A DNA stretch of 64,000 nucleotides, taken from positions 186,001 to 250,000 of the forward strand of contig NZ_JAHKQT010000017.1 of NCBI RefSeq assembly GCF_018861145.1. The letters run 5' to 3'. Under the pieces are notes generated by a model that was not told the origin of the DNA, ran no database searches, and saw nothing but the letters and a program-made list of their open reading frames with translations. Below are positions 26,053 through 34,205 of the stretch, piece after piece (position 1 is the stretch's first letter; every line of letters begins with the position of its first letter). The position numbers and the translations under genes are program-made. This stretch comes from Poseidonibacter lekithochrous. GTDB taxonomy: Bacteria; Campylobacterota; Campylobacteria; Campylobacterales; Arcobacteraceae.

Positions 26053-26359
26053 ATATTATTTCACTAATCTTTTTTTCATGTTTTTTTATTATTATTTTAA
26101 ATTTATTATCATCTAAGGCTTTAATATTGTAGTCAATAACATCCTGAGGTAAAATCAATGAAATAAATTTAGCCTTTTTAATTGAGATGATTCTATGATT
26201 AAATATTTGTGCAATAATATCTATTTGCAAAAAACCTGGAAGTATTTCATTATCAGGAAAATGTGCTTTAAATACTGGATGATCTTTAGAAGATAATTTA
26301 ATACTACAATTAAAATTATCTTTATTTAATATCTTATACAGGTTATTTATTGATTTCAC
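26039..26359 (-). CDS. Hotdog-fold dehydratase (ApeI/FabZ-like)
   Basis: A 106-residue hotdog protein with the FabZ-type motif HFPDNEILPGFLQID: His33 in the active site and Asp47 in place of the usual Glu, followed by IIAQ. It should dehydrate 3-hydroxyacyl-ACP during polyene elongation, perhaps as a heteromer with the second hotdog protein at 28,487. It is the first gene of the minus-strand block, started by GTG (26359-26357), and overlaps the glycosyltransferase by 14 bases. It is shorter than FabZ (about 150), as hotdog partners in aryl polyene clusters often are. Confidence 0.78.
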   Translation of the reverse strand: MKSINNLYKILNKDNFNCSIKLSSKDHPVFKAHFPDNEILPGFLQIDIIAQIFNHRIISIKKAKFISLILPQDVIDYNIKALDDNKFKIIIKKHEKKISEIIYETE

Positions 26360-26492
26360 TATATTGGTCTCTATTTCTTTAAATAATTAATAAATATTAT
26401 ACAAAAATAATTATTAAGGAATCATTTATAAGATATATTCAAGATGAAAAATTGTAAAATAATTACTATTAAGAGAAAAGGTTAATATAATA
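26360..26492. promoter_or_regulatory. Divergent promoter region of the pigment cluster
   Basis: 133 bases between the divergent hotdog and ACP genes must drive both large blocks. The region is about 85% A+T, with many possible -10 boxes (for example TATTATAC reading both ways near 26395-26403, and TGTAAAATAAT near 26452), so no single pair can be chosen. A short AAAAGG ribosome site lies before the ACP start. A shared regulator would act here; no strong operator palindrome stood out. Confidence 0.6.
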
Positions 26493-26744
26493 ATGATTAC
26501 AAGTAATGAGTTTAAAGAAGTATTAATTGAAGGTTTAAACCTTGAAGATATTAGTGTTGATGACATTGAAGATAATAGCCCTTTATTTGGTGATGAAGGA
26601 ATAGGCTTAGATTCTGTTGATTCTATAGAATTAGTTTTAATTATTGAAAAAGAGTATGGAGTAAAAATAAAAAATTCTGAAGAATATCATGATATCTTTA
26701 GCTCAGTAGATAATTTATTAAAATTTATAAATGCAAATAAATAA
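26493..26744 (+). CDS. Acyl carrier protein, pigment cluster copy 2
   Basis: An 83-residue carrier protein with the phosphopantetheine attachment at Ser41 (GLDSVDSIELVL) and the acidic helix ISVDDIEDNSPLFGD before it. It is the first gene of the rightward block and overlaps the next ketosynthase gene by 14 bases, suggesting a fixed stoichiometry. It differs in its recognition helix from the copy at 15,656 (SVDSIELVLIIEKEYG versus SMDALQISMALQKEYG), so the two probably serve different partners, as ApeE and ApeF do. Confidence 0.92.
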   Translation: MITSNEFKEVLIEGLNLEDISVDDIEDNSPLFGDEGIGLDSVDSIELVLIIEKEYGVKIKNSEEYHDIFSSVDNLLKFINANK

Positions 26745-27846
26745 AAAAGTTTATATAAATAATTTTTCTTCTATTTCATGTGCTGGAAATAATAATACAG
26801 AATTATTTACAGCTATTTGTGAAAAAAAAGATTCTATTAGTATAGATAAAACTTATCTTGAAGATAAAGAAGTAGCAATTGGTAAAATTAAATCAGATAA
26901 AGAATTTTATGATAATTTATTAGATTGCTGCAATAATGTATTAAAAAACTCAAATTTAGAAAACTTTTCAAATACTTTTTTAATAGTTGGTTCTTCTGTG
27001 GGAGGAATGAGTCAAACTGAAGAAGTTTTTTTCAAAGATAAAAGTTACGAAAACATTGATTATAAAAAGCATGCAATTGATGCAATTTCTTACAAGTTAA
27101 AAGAAAACTTTAAATTTTTAGATGATGTCTCTTTTTCAACTGCATGTACATCTAGTGCGAATGCCTTAGGTTATGCAAAAGAAGTCATTTCAAAAAATAT
27201 TTATAAAAATGTATTAGTTATAGGTATTGACTCATTATCTTATACTACTGTTTGTGGTTTTTCCTCTCTTAGTGTACTTTCATCAAAACCATGTACTCCT
27301 TTTGATAAAAATAGAGAAGGAATGAATGTCTCTGAGGCAATCGCCGTATTATTAATACAAGACGAAGTTCAAGATAATTCAATTGAACTTTGTGGCGTAG
27401 GATATAGTTCTGATGCACATCATATGACACAACCACACCCAAATGGAAATGGTGCAATAAAAGCAATGCAAAATGCAATTAAGGATGCTAGAATCTCAAT
27501 TGAAAACATCTCTTATATTAATGCACACGGTACAGGAACTCAAGCAAATGATAGTGCAGAGTTAAATGCAATAACAAAGCTTTTTGGAAATACTAATGTA
27601 AAAGTAAGCTCTACAAAATCTGTTACTGGACATACATTAGGTGCTGCTGGTGCAATAGAAGGAATTATTTCATGTTTGGTTTTACAAAAACAATTAATTC
27701 CTCCCAATAAAAATATAAATAATTTAGAAGATACTAATATTTGTTTTCCAAGAGAAGTGATGTCTGAAGATATTTCATATGTTTTGAGTAATTCTTTTGC
27801 TTTTGGAGGAAATAATACTTCTTTAGTTTTTGGATTAACAAAATGA
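26731..27846 (+). CDS. Beta-ketoacyl-ACP synthase of the aryl polyene pathway, copy 2 (ApeO/ApeR-like)
   Basis: Condensing enzyme with intact active site Cys139 (STACTSSANA), His266 (NAHGTGTQ) and His301 (VTGHTLGAAG). Length 371, compact like copy 1 at 14,490. It closely follows the FabF pattern in the central region (SVLSSKPCTPFDKNREGMN), more so than copy 1. It overlaps the ACP gene by 14 bases and the CLF-like gene by four (ATGA), so ACP-KS-CLF is again a unit. It would extend the aryl starter with malonyl-ACP. Confidence 0.92.
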   Translation: MQINKKVYINNFSSISCAGNNNTELFTAICEKKDSISIDKTYLEDKEVAIGKIKSDKEFYDNLLDCCNNVLKNSNLENFSNTFLIVGSSVGGMSQTEEVFFKDKSYENIDYKKHAIDAISYKLKENFKFLDDVSFSTACTSSANALGYAKEVISKNIYKNVLVIGIDSLSYTTVCGFSSLSVLSSKPCTPFDKNREGMNVSEAIAVLLIQDEVQDNSIELCGVGYSSDAHHMTQPHPNGNGAIKAMQNAIKDARISIENISYINAHGTGTQANDSAELNAITKLFGNTNVKVSSTKSVTGHTLGAAGAIEGIISCLVLQKQLIPPNKNINNLEDTNICFPREVMSEDISYVLSNSFAFGGNNTSLVFGLTK

Positions 27847-28487
27847 AAATAAATTTAGAAATAATCGATGCAAAATTTATTTTTGCAGAAAAAAGCATTG
27901 AAGACTTAAATACTAAAGTATTAGTTCCTAAAATGGTATTAAGAAGAAGATTAACAAGATCTTCAAAGCTTGTAATTGAATTATTGTCAAAAATTAATAC
28001 AAATAAAGAAAGAATAATTTTTGGAACAGCATATGGTGAGTTATTATCAACTGCAAAAATATTAGATGCAATTAATGAAAAACTTCAAGTCTCTCCTACG
28101 GAGTTCCAAAATTCAGTTTATAATACTTCTATTTCATATGCATCTATTTTATCAGATAACATAAGTGAGATGTTAACTATCTCATCAGGAGATGAAACTT
28201 CATTAAAAACTCTAAAAGTTGGTGCTGTTAAATCTTTAGATGAAGATGAACTTATATTGATTTGTTCTGAAACATTAGATATCCCTAACATAGATCAAGT
28301 AAATAGATGTGTTAAATATTTAGAGTCAGCAGTTATTTTAAAAGTAAAAAATACAACACAAAAAGCAACAATTACCTTAAATGATATAGTAGCTGATAAT
28401 GATTTTCCAAAATCAATACACCATATGCTGTATCTAGCAAAGCAGTTCCAAAAAGATAATTCATTAATTTTAGAAATGGAGATCTAA
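27843..28487 (+). CDS. Chain-length-factor-like beta-ketoacyl synthase N-domain protein (ApeC-like), copy 2
   Basis: A 214-residue protein of the beta-ketoacyl synthase N-terminal-like family seen in aryl polyene clusters: LRRRLTRSSKLVIELL, then RIIFGTAYGELLSTAKILDAI and the SPTEFQNSVYNTSISYASIL segment, which is the most typical signature. No catalytic Cys-His-His set is present, as expected of a chain-length factor that dimerises with a ketosynthase. It overlaps the ketosynthase by four bases (ATGA) and the hotdog gene by one. It is 60 residues shorter than copy 1 at 13,685. Confidence 0.83.
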   Translation: MKINLEIIDAKFIFAEKSIEDLNTKVLVPKMVLRRRLTRSSKLVIELLSKINTNKERIIFGTAYGELLSTAKILDAINEKLQVSPTEFQNSVYNTSISYASILSDNISEMLTISSGDETSLKTLKVGAVKSLDEDELILICSETLDIPNIDQVNRCVKYLESAVILKVKNTTQKATITLNDIVADNDFPKSIHHMLYLAKQFQKDNSLILEMEI

Positions 28488-28849
28488 TGAACCTTCCTCA
28501 TCAAGAACCTATTCGATTTGCTCAAAATATTACAAAAAATGAAGAAGAATATAAAGTAGTTACTTGTACTTTTCCTTATATTCCTACTTTAGCAATGGTA
28601 AGTGAAGCAGCAGCACAAAGTAGTGCTTCTTTTGCACAAGATAATGATGAAGTAAAGGTGGGATTTTTAATCTCCTTAAAAAATATAATAAAAATTAAAG
28701 AATTAGAAGATTGTGATTATGAAATTAAAATTGAAAAGAGTTTTAGTTTTGGTTCTATGACTGAATTTTCATTTGAGTTAATTAAAAATAATCAAACTTT
28801 TGTTACTGGAAGTTTAACTGTAACTATTCCAGATGATGAAAATAAATAG
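28487..28849 (+). CDS. Hotdog-fold dehydratase (ApeP-like)
   Basis: A 120-residue hotdog protein: LPHQEP near the start with His5, and MVSEAAAQSSASFA with Glu40 in the position of the FabA/FabZ catalytic acid, followed by VGFLISLKNI. It resembles the ApeP partner which with ApeI removes water from 3-hydroxyacyl-ACP during polyene extension. Its own acid residue complements the Asp variant at 26,039. The start overlaps the CLF-like stop (TAATG), and its end overlaps the hydrolase start by 17 bases. Confidence 0.8.
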   Translation: MNLPHQEPIRFAQNITKNEEEYKVVTCTFPYIPTLAMVSEAAAQSSASFAQDNDEVKVGFLISLKNIIKIKELEDCDYEIKIEKSFSFGSMTEFSFELIKNNQTFVTGSLTVTIPDDENK

Positions 28850-30179
28850 ATTATTTATAAGTATAATTTTAGTTTTTACATATATAAATGCAAAAACTTT
28901 TTATGTTGATGAACCTGTATTAAATACAAAAGTATTTGTTCAAACATATGGAGATAAAAATAAAGAAGTTATTGTACTAGTTCATGGTTTAGGGCATGAA
29001 GCTTCTTCCATATGGAAAAATACAATTGAAAGATTCAAAAATGACTACTATGTAATAACTTTTGATCTTCCTGGTTTTGGTAAATCATCAAGAGTTAATA
29101 GAGAGTTAACTCCCACAAATTATGCATTATTTATCAATTATATAAGTAATTTATATGTAAAAAAACCATTTTATTTAATAGGCCATTCAATGGGGGGAGC
29201 TATTAGTTTAAAATATACTTCGATGTTTCCTAAAGATGTAAAAAAATTATTATTAATTGATGCAGCTGGAATACTTCATCGTGATACATATAGTAATTTT
29301 CTTATTACTGCAGGAATTGATAACTTTTTTAAAATCAAAAGTATAGAACCTTTAAATAAAATCTCAAGTATCTTTTCTCAAATAACAACAGGGATACAAG
29401 ATTATATACCAAGTGATTTATCACTAGTTATTAAAACAGAATATATAAGACAAATGCTTTTTAAAAATAATACAACAGCAATTGCAGCAATAGGCTTAGT
29501 AATGGAAGATTATTCAAATGTTGTGTATTCTATAAATACCCCTACTGAAATACTTTGGGGAGAAAATGATGATATTGCACCTGTACGAACTGGATACGCA
29601 TTAAATAAAATTCTTAAAGATTCAAAAATAAATGTAATTCCAAACTCCGGCCATATACCAATTATAGATTCAAAAGATATATATTTAAAATATGTGGATA
29701 ATTTTCTAAAAAACAAAAATATAAAACGTGCACAGAAAGATTCTTCTTTTAATACAAAATATTTATTAGTGAAAAATCAAAATAATGTAGTAATAAATGG
29801 AAAATATAAGAGTTTAAAAATAATAGATTCAAACAATATAAAAATAGATTCTTCAAATATAGAAGAATTAATAATCATAAACTCAGATGTTAAAATATTA
29901 AATTCGACGATTAAATCAAAGAATATAGCAATAGATGTTAAAAATTCTAATTTAGAAGTAACAGCATGTGATATTGATGGTTTTTATGCAATACAATCAG
30001 AAAATACGAGGCTTGATCTTGCTGGATCAACCTTAAACTCAATAGAAAATAGTATTAAGAATAAGAATATAAACAACAAAGACATATTAATTTTATCTTT
30101 AACAACAATAAATAGTAAGTTTTATAAAAATAGAGTTTTTCATGAGAAAATGGAAATAGATTCAAATAATAGAATATAA
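28833..30179 (+). CDS. Exported alpha/beta hydrolase with C-terminal beta-helix-like extension
   Basis: A signal sequence (MMKINRLFISIILVFTYINA) leads into an alpha/beta hydrolase with nucleophile Ser119 (LIGHSMGGA), oxyanion segment VHGLGHEA, acid in LWGENDDIAPV and His in NSGHIPII. After about residue 290 comes an extra ~155 residues made of short repeating units rich in I/N/S/K (for example VVINGKYKSLKIID, NSDVKILNST, NSNLEVTACDIDG) that look like rungs of a right-handed beta-helix. This combination is unusual. It overlaps the hotdog gene by 17 bases, so it is part of the pigment operon; it may release, trim or transfer acyl chains outside the inner membrane. Confidence 0.8.
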   Translation: MMKINRLFISIILVFTYINAKTFYVDEPVLNTKVFVQTYGDKNKEVIVLVHGLGHEASSIWKNTIERFKNDYYVITFDLPGFGKSSRVNRELTPTNYALFINYISNLYVKKPFYLIGHSMGGAISLKYTSMFPKDVKKLLLIDAAGILHRDTYSNFLITAGIDNFFKIKSIEPLNKISSIFSQITTGIQDYIPSDLSLVIKTEYIRQMLFKNNTTAIAAIGLVMEDYSNVVYSINTPTEILWGENDDIAPVRTGYALNKILKDSKINVIPNSGHIPIIDSKDIYLKYVDNFLKNKNIKRAQKDSSFNTKYLLVKNQNNVVINGKYKSLKIIDSNNIKIDSSNIEELIIINSDVKILNSTIKSKNIAIDVKNSNLEVTACDIDGFYAIQSENTRLDLAGSTLNSIENSIKNKNINNKDILILSLTTINSKFYKNRVFHEKMEIDSNNRI

Positions 30180-30188
30180 GGGATAAAA

Positions 30189-31253
30189 TTGAAAAAAAAG
30201 TTTTTTAAATATGATAAAAAAATTAGTGCACTAGATGCTCAATATCAAGCACAAAAAATTGCATTTGCACCTATAGTTTTTCAAGTTGTAAGAGTAATGA
30301 GAGATTTGAAATTATTAGAATATTTAGCAAAAAACAAGAATGGCTTAACTTATGATGGCTTATCTAAACTTTCAAATTTAAATAAATATGCAGTTCAAGT
30401 ATTATGTGAAACAGCTTTGAGTTCTGGTGTGATTTATGAAGAAGATGAAAAAATATTTTTATCAAAAATTGGTTTCTTTCTTAATAGTGATGAAATGACT
30501 ATTGCAAATATGAATTATAATCATGATGTTAATTATCAAGGTTTATTTTATTTAGAAGAAGCAATTAAAAGTGGAAAAGCTGAAGGTCTAAAAGTATTTG
30601 GAGATTGGGAAACAATTTATCCTGCACTTTCTTCTTTGCCAAAAAAAACACAAGATTCGTGGTTTGAATTCGATCACTTATATTCAGATTCTGGATTTCC
30701 TAGGGCAATTGAAATTTTAAAAGGATTAAAGCCTAGAAATATATTAGATATAGGTGGAAATACTGGTAAGTTTGCAATGTTATTAGCTCAAGATGAACCT
30801 AATATTGATATCACGATTATGGACTTACCACAACAAGTTAAACTTGCAAAACAAAATATTTATGAGAAAAATATTAATAATATTACTACTTATGAAGCAA
30901 ATATATTATTAGAAGAGACAAAGATTCCAAAGGGTTTTGATATTATTTGGATGAGTCAGTTTTTAGATTGTTTTAAGGAGGAACAAATTATCTCTATTCT
31001 TAAGAAAATAAAATCATCTATGTCAGGGAATAGTGAAATTTGTATAATGGAACCATTTTGGGATAGACAGATTAATGAAACAGCTGCTTATTGTGTTATA
31101 AATACTTCTCCTTATTTTACCGCTATGGCAAATGGATATAGCAAAATGTTTAAATATACTGATTTTGAAAAATATATAGAAAAATCAGGATTATGTGTAA
31201 TTGAGATAAAAGATAATATTGGCCTTTGTCAAACAATAATAAGGTGTAAATAA
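30189..31253 (+). CDS. SAM-dependent methyltransferase with N-terminal winged-helix dimerisation domain
   Basis: A 354-residue protein like plant- and actinomycete-type O-methyltransferases. The first 100 residues form a winged-helix dimer domain (LKLLEYLAKNKNGLTYDGLSK), followed by a class I SAM fold with LDIGGNTGK (186-194), IMDLPQQ and IWMSQFLDCF. The predicted substrate is the aryl head of the polyene (aryl polyenes often carry ring methyl or methoxy groups), but C- versus O-methylation cannot be read from sequence. The start is TTG at 30189 preceded by AAGGGAT nine bases after the hydrolase stop; its stop overlaps the MipA-like start by one base. Confidence 0.82.
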   Translation: MKKKFFKYDKKISALDAQYQAQKIAFAPIVFQVVRVMRDLKLLEYLAKNKNGLTYDGLSKLSNLNKYAVQVLCETALSSGVIYEEDEKIFLSKIGFFLNSDEMTIANMNYNHDVNYQGLFYLEEAIKSGKAEGLKVFGDWETIYPALSSLPKKTQDSWFEFDHLYSDSGFPRAIEILKGLKPRNILDIGGNTGKFAMLLAQDEPNIDITIMDLPQQVKLAKQNIYEKNINNITTYEANILLEETKIPKGFDIIWMSQFLDCFKEEQIISILKKIKSSMSGNSEICIMEPFWDRQINETAAYCVINTSPYFTAMANGYSKMFKYTDFEKYIEKSGLCVIEIKDNIGLCQTIIRCK

Positions 31254-32023
31254 TGAATAAAATGCTTCTAGTACTTTTAAGTTTTTTTGTATCTGTAAAT
31301 TTAGCTTTTTCAAAAGATAATTTAACATATGGTTTAGGACTTAGTGTCTTATCAACACCTTCTTATCTTGGATCAAAGAATCAAGAGTTAAGAGTTGTGC
31401 CTTTCCCATATATTGAATATAAAAGTAAATATATAAATATCGATAAAGATAAAATTTATAATGAATTTTACAATAAAGATAGGTTGAAAGTTGAAGTTAG
31501 TATAAGAGGAATGCTTCCTTCAAAAAGTGAGGAAAGCGCTAGAGTTGGAATGGAAGATTTAGATTTAATTATCGAAGTTGGACCAAAATTTATTTACGAT
31601 ATTTATTCAAAAAATGATATGAATATTGACTTTGAATTACCTTTCCGTGCAGCATTTTCTATTGGGAACTCTTTAGAACATCAAGGTTTTTTAGGAAGTT
31701 TTGATCTAAAATATAAAAATAAGTTATTAAATAATTATATTTTTAGTTTTACTACTGGTTTAGGTTTTGCAGATAAAAAATTCAACAACTATTATTATGA
31801 AGTAAATTCGCAAGATGTTACATCAATTAGAACAGAGTATCATTCAAAAAGTGGTTATAGTGGTTGGCATAATGCCTTAGCACTTACAAAAAGAGATGAG
31901 CATATGTGGTACGGTGGATTTATTAAACATTATTATTTAGATGGAGTAGTATTTAAAGATTCATCTTTATTAGAAACAAAAAACTCTCTATTTTATGGTC
32001 TTGCTTTTAGTTATCTATTTTAG
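31253..32023 (+). CDS. MipA/OmpV-family outer membrane protein
   Basis: A 256-residue secreted barrel protein with a signal peptide (MNKMLLVLLSFFVSVNLAFS), then the family opening YGLGLSVLSTPSYLGSKN, a VVPFPYIEYKSKY segment and amphipathic strands to a C-terminal Phe (AFSYLF). MipA/OmpV proteins are small outer-membrane barrels of variable function. The start overlaps the methyltransferase stop by one base, so it ends the rightward pigment block. It may be the outer-membrane station for the pigment, although no direct evidence shows that. A gap of 79 bases separates it from cdsA. Confidence 0.8.
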   Translation: MNKMLLVLLSFFVSVNLAFSKDNLTYGLGLSVLSTPSYLGSKNQELRVVPFPYIEYKSKYINIDKDKIYNEFYNKDRLKVEVSIRGMLPSKSEESARVGMEDLDLIIEVGPKFIYDIYSKNDMNIDFELPFRAAFSIGNSLEHQGFLGSFDLKYKNKLLNNYIFSFTTGLGFADKKFNNYYYEVNSQDVTSIRTEYHSKSGYSGWHNALALTKRDEHMWYGGFIKHYYLDGVVFKDSSLLETKNSLFYGLAFSYLF

Positions 32024-32102
32024 ATTTTAATTAATAAGATTTTACTTACACTTAACAAAGTCAAAAAATGTTAAAATATCCTAATTTAATTAAAGGTTAT
32101 GT

Positions 32103-32864
32103 ATGTCAAATCTTATAAAAGATAGTTCTACTAGAATTAAAACTGCTTTAGTTCTTTTTTTCGCATTTATTTTAGTATCTTATTTTGATACTTTATTTCT
32201 TGTTTGGGTATTTTTTGGTTTCTTTTTAATTGTAGGAATTTCAGAAGCTAAAAAGCTTTTTGAAATTGAGACTAATTACTCTATATATCAATATTCTGGT
32301 ATTATTTGGGTTGTTGCATATTTTTATCCAAATCCAATGGAACTGGTGTTTGTCTCTTTAATTGTAACTGCTTCAATCATGGCATATACTAAGAAAACTA
32401 ATCCAAAAATCATATTACCAATGCTTTATCCAATGGTTTCATTTTTATTCTTATTATCTTTATATACAGAGTATGGAATACAATCTTTATGGTGGATATT
32501 ATTTATTGTTGCAAGTGCTGATACTGGTGCTTATTATGTTGGAAAAAGTATTGGGAAAACAAAATTTTGTGAAACGAGTCCTAAGAAAACACTAGAAGGT
32601 GTAATTGGTGGAGTTATCCTTGCTGGATTATTAGGACCCTTATTTGCAATAGATAATATTTCATATTTTGCAGCATTAATTATTTCTTTAATTGTAGCTG
32701 TTTCATCTGTTTTTGGAGATTTATTTGAATCTTATTTAAAAAGAGAAGCTGGAGTAAAAGATAGTGGAGATATTCTTCCTGGTCATGGGGGTGTTCTAGA
32801 TAGAACTGATGGCTTCCTTTTTGCAGGTGTTATTATGCTTGTACTTCTTAGGATTGTAGCTTGA
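32103..32864 (+). CDS. cdsA: Phosphatidate cytidylyltransferase
   Basis: Makes CDP-diacylglycerol from CTP and phosphatidate at the inner membrane, first committed step of phospholipid synthesis. The 253-residue protein has about eight helices and the family signature near its end, SYLKREAGVKDSGDILPGHGGVLDRTDGF (key pieces KREAGVKD and GHGGVLDR). It overlaps dxr by four bases (TTGA). The order cdsA-dxr is a standard bacterial arrangement, here separated from the pigment block by a 79-base space with an AT-rich promoter region. Confidence 0.96.
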   Translation: MSNLIKDSSTRIKTALVLFFAFILVSYFDTLFLVWVFFGFFLIVGISEAKKLFEIETNYSIYQYSGIIWVVAYFYPNPMELVFVSLIVTASIMAYTKKTNPKIILPMLYPMVSFLFLLSLYTEYGIQSLWWILFIVASADTGAYYVGKSIGKTKFCETSPKKTLEGVIGGVILAGLLGPLFAIDNISYFAALIISLIVAVSSVFGDLFESYLKREAGVKDSGDILPGHGGVLDRTDGFLFAGVIMLVLLRIVA

Positions 32865-33928
32865 TTCTATTAGGTTCTACTGGTTCAATTGGTGTAAATA
32901 CTCTAAATATTGCACGTAAATTTAACTTAAATGTTGAAGTACTTGTAGCAGGTAGCAATATTGATGTATTAAATAAGCAAATTGAAGAGTTCAAACCTAA
33001 AAAGGTAGTGATTGCAAATAAAGAAGATATTTCAAAAGTAAATCATCCTGATGTTTTGGCAGGTGAAGATGAAATACTTAATGCGATTGAAAATAGTAAA
33101 TCAGAAACTGTAGTAAATGCTCTTGTAGGTTTTCTAGGTTTAAATCCAACATTAAAAGCAATTGAATGCGGTAAAAAATTAGCTCTTGCAAATAAAGAAT
33201 CACTTGTAGTTGCTGGAAAATTTATTGATTATACTAATTTAAGTCCAATTGATTCTGAACATTTTGGTTTATGGTATTTACTTCAAGATAAAGCAATTGA
33301 TTCTATGACAGTAACTGCAAGTGGTGGTTCATTTAGAGATTATCCTCTTGCAGATTTAGCAAATGTTTCTATAAAAGAAGCCCTAAATCATCCAAATTGG
33401 TCTATGGGAAATAAAATCACAATAGATAGTGCTACCATGACAAATAAAATATTTGAACTTATGGAAGCTGCATGGTTATTTGATATTAGAAAACTAGATG
33501 CAATTATTGAGACAAAATCACTAATTCATGCAATGGTTAATTTTAAAGATGGAAGTACAACAGCACATATTGCAAATGCTTCTATGCAACTTCCTATTGC
33601 TTATGCAATTTTAGGAAAATGCGATGAGCAGATTTTAGAACCAGTTAATTTACTTGAAGTTGGTTCTTTAGAGTTTAAAAAGATCGAGACTTCTAGATAT
33701 CCAATATGGGAAGCAAAAAATGATATTATAAATAATCTTGATTTAGGTGTTATTTTAAATGCAGCCAATGAAGTTGGAGTTGCAAAGTTTTTAGATTCAA
33801 AAATTGGATTTTTAGATGTTTCAAAGATTTCTTTAAATGCTTTAAATAAATTTAACAATGTCAAAATAAATACGCTTGATGATATTTTTGCAATTGATAA
33901 AGAAGTGAGGTCTTATTGTGAGTCTTGA
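32861..33928 (+). CDS. dxr: 1-deoxy-D-xylulose 5-phosphate reductoisomerase
   Basis: Second enzyme of the MEP isoprenoid route, rearranging and reducing DXP with NADPH. N-terminal NADPH loop LGSTGSIG (4-11), ANKESLV segment, metal/substrate sites in DSEHFGL and the flexible loop, and NHPNWSMGNKITIDSATMTNK in the catalytic domain (quoted NWSMGNKI). Length 355, about 40 residues below E. coli, normal for this group. The TTG start overlaps the cdsA stop; no other start fits because the nucleotide loop begins at residue 4. Overlaps the next small gene by 11 bases. Confidence 0.96.
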   Translation: MILLGSTGSIGVNTLNIARKFNLNVEVLVAGSNIDVLNKQIEEFKPKKVVIANKEDISKVNHPDVLAGEDEILNAIENSKSETVVNALVGFLGLNPTLKAIECGKKLALANKESLVVAGKFIDYTNLSPIDSEHFGLWYLLQDKAIDSMTVTASGGSFRDYPLADLANVSIKEALNHPNWSMGNKITIDSATMTNKIFELMEAAWLFDIRKLDAIIETKSLIHAMVNFKDGSTTAHIANASMQLPIAYAILGKCDEQILEPVNLLEVGSLEFKKIETSRYPIWEAKNDIINNLDLGVILNAANEVGVAKFLDSKIGFLDVSKISLNALNKFNNVKINTLDDIFAIDKEVRSYCES

Positions 33929-34205
33929 TATGCTTGTTCCCTTTGGAATATTATTAGCTTTAGTTGTTTATTTGATATTTACAAGATCGAAGTTTGAAAA
34001 AGATGTTATTAATGTATATGAAAAAAAGTTTGAAGAGTGGAAAGAGTTTAATACGACAACTACAAAAGAAGTTGAACCTACTAAAACTTTAGTTGGATTA
34101 GTTTATAAAACTGGATATAAAGTTAATATTGAACTTCTTGATGAGACTCCTAAGGCTCAACTTGAAAAAGGTAAATTTGAAATAAGTGATATAAAGGACA
34201 AGTAA
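33918..34205 (+). CDS. Small membrane-anchored hypothetical protein
   Basis: A 95-residue protein with one N-terminal membrane helix (LVPFGILLALVVYLIFT), a charged stretch (FEKDVINVYEKKFEEWKEF) and a small C-terminal part (LVGLVYKTGYKVNIELL). Started by GTG at 33918 inside the end of dxr and overlapping the next gene start by one base. No family recognised. It is probably an inner membrane protein facing the cytoplasm, of unknown function, co-transcribed with dxr. Confidence 0.7.
   Translation: MSLDMLVPFGILLALVVYLIFTRSKFEKDVINVYEKKFEEWKEFNTTTTKEVEPTKTLVGLVYKTGYKVNIELLDETPKAQLEKGKFEISDIKDK

Noticed and set aside
13685-26359. Horizontal transfer of the pigment cluster as a mobile island
   Set aside because: No integrase, tRNA-associated repeat or insertion sequence borders the cluster, and base composition by eye is close to the rest; transfer remains possible but cannot be supported here.
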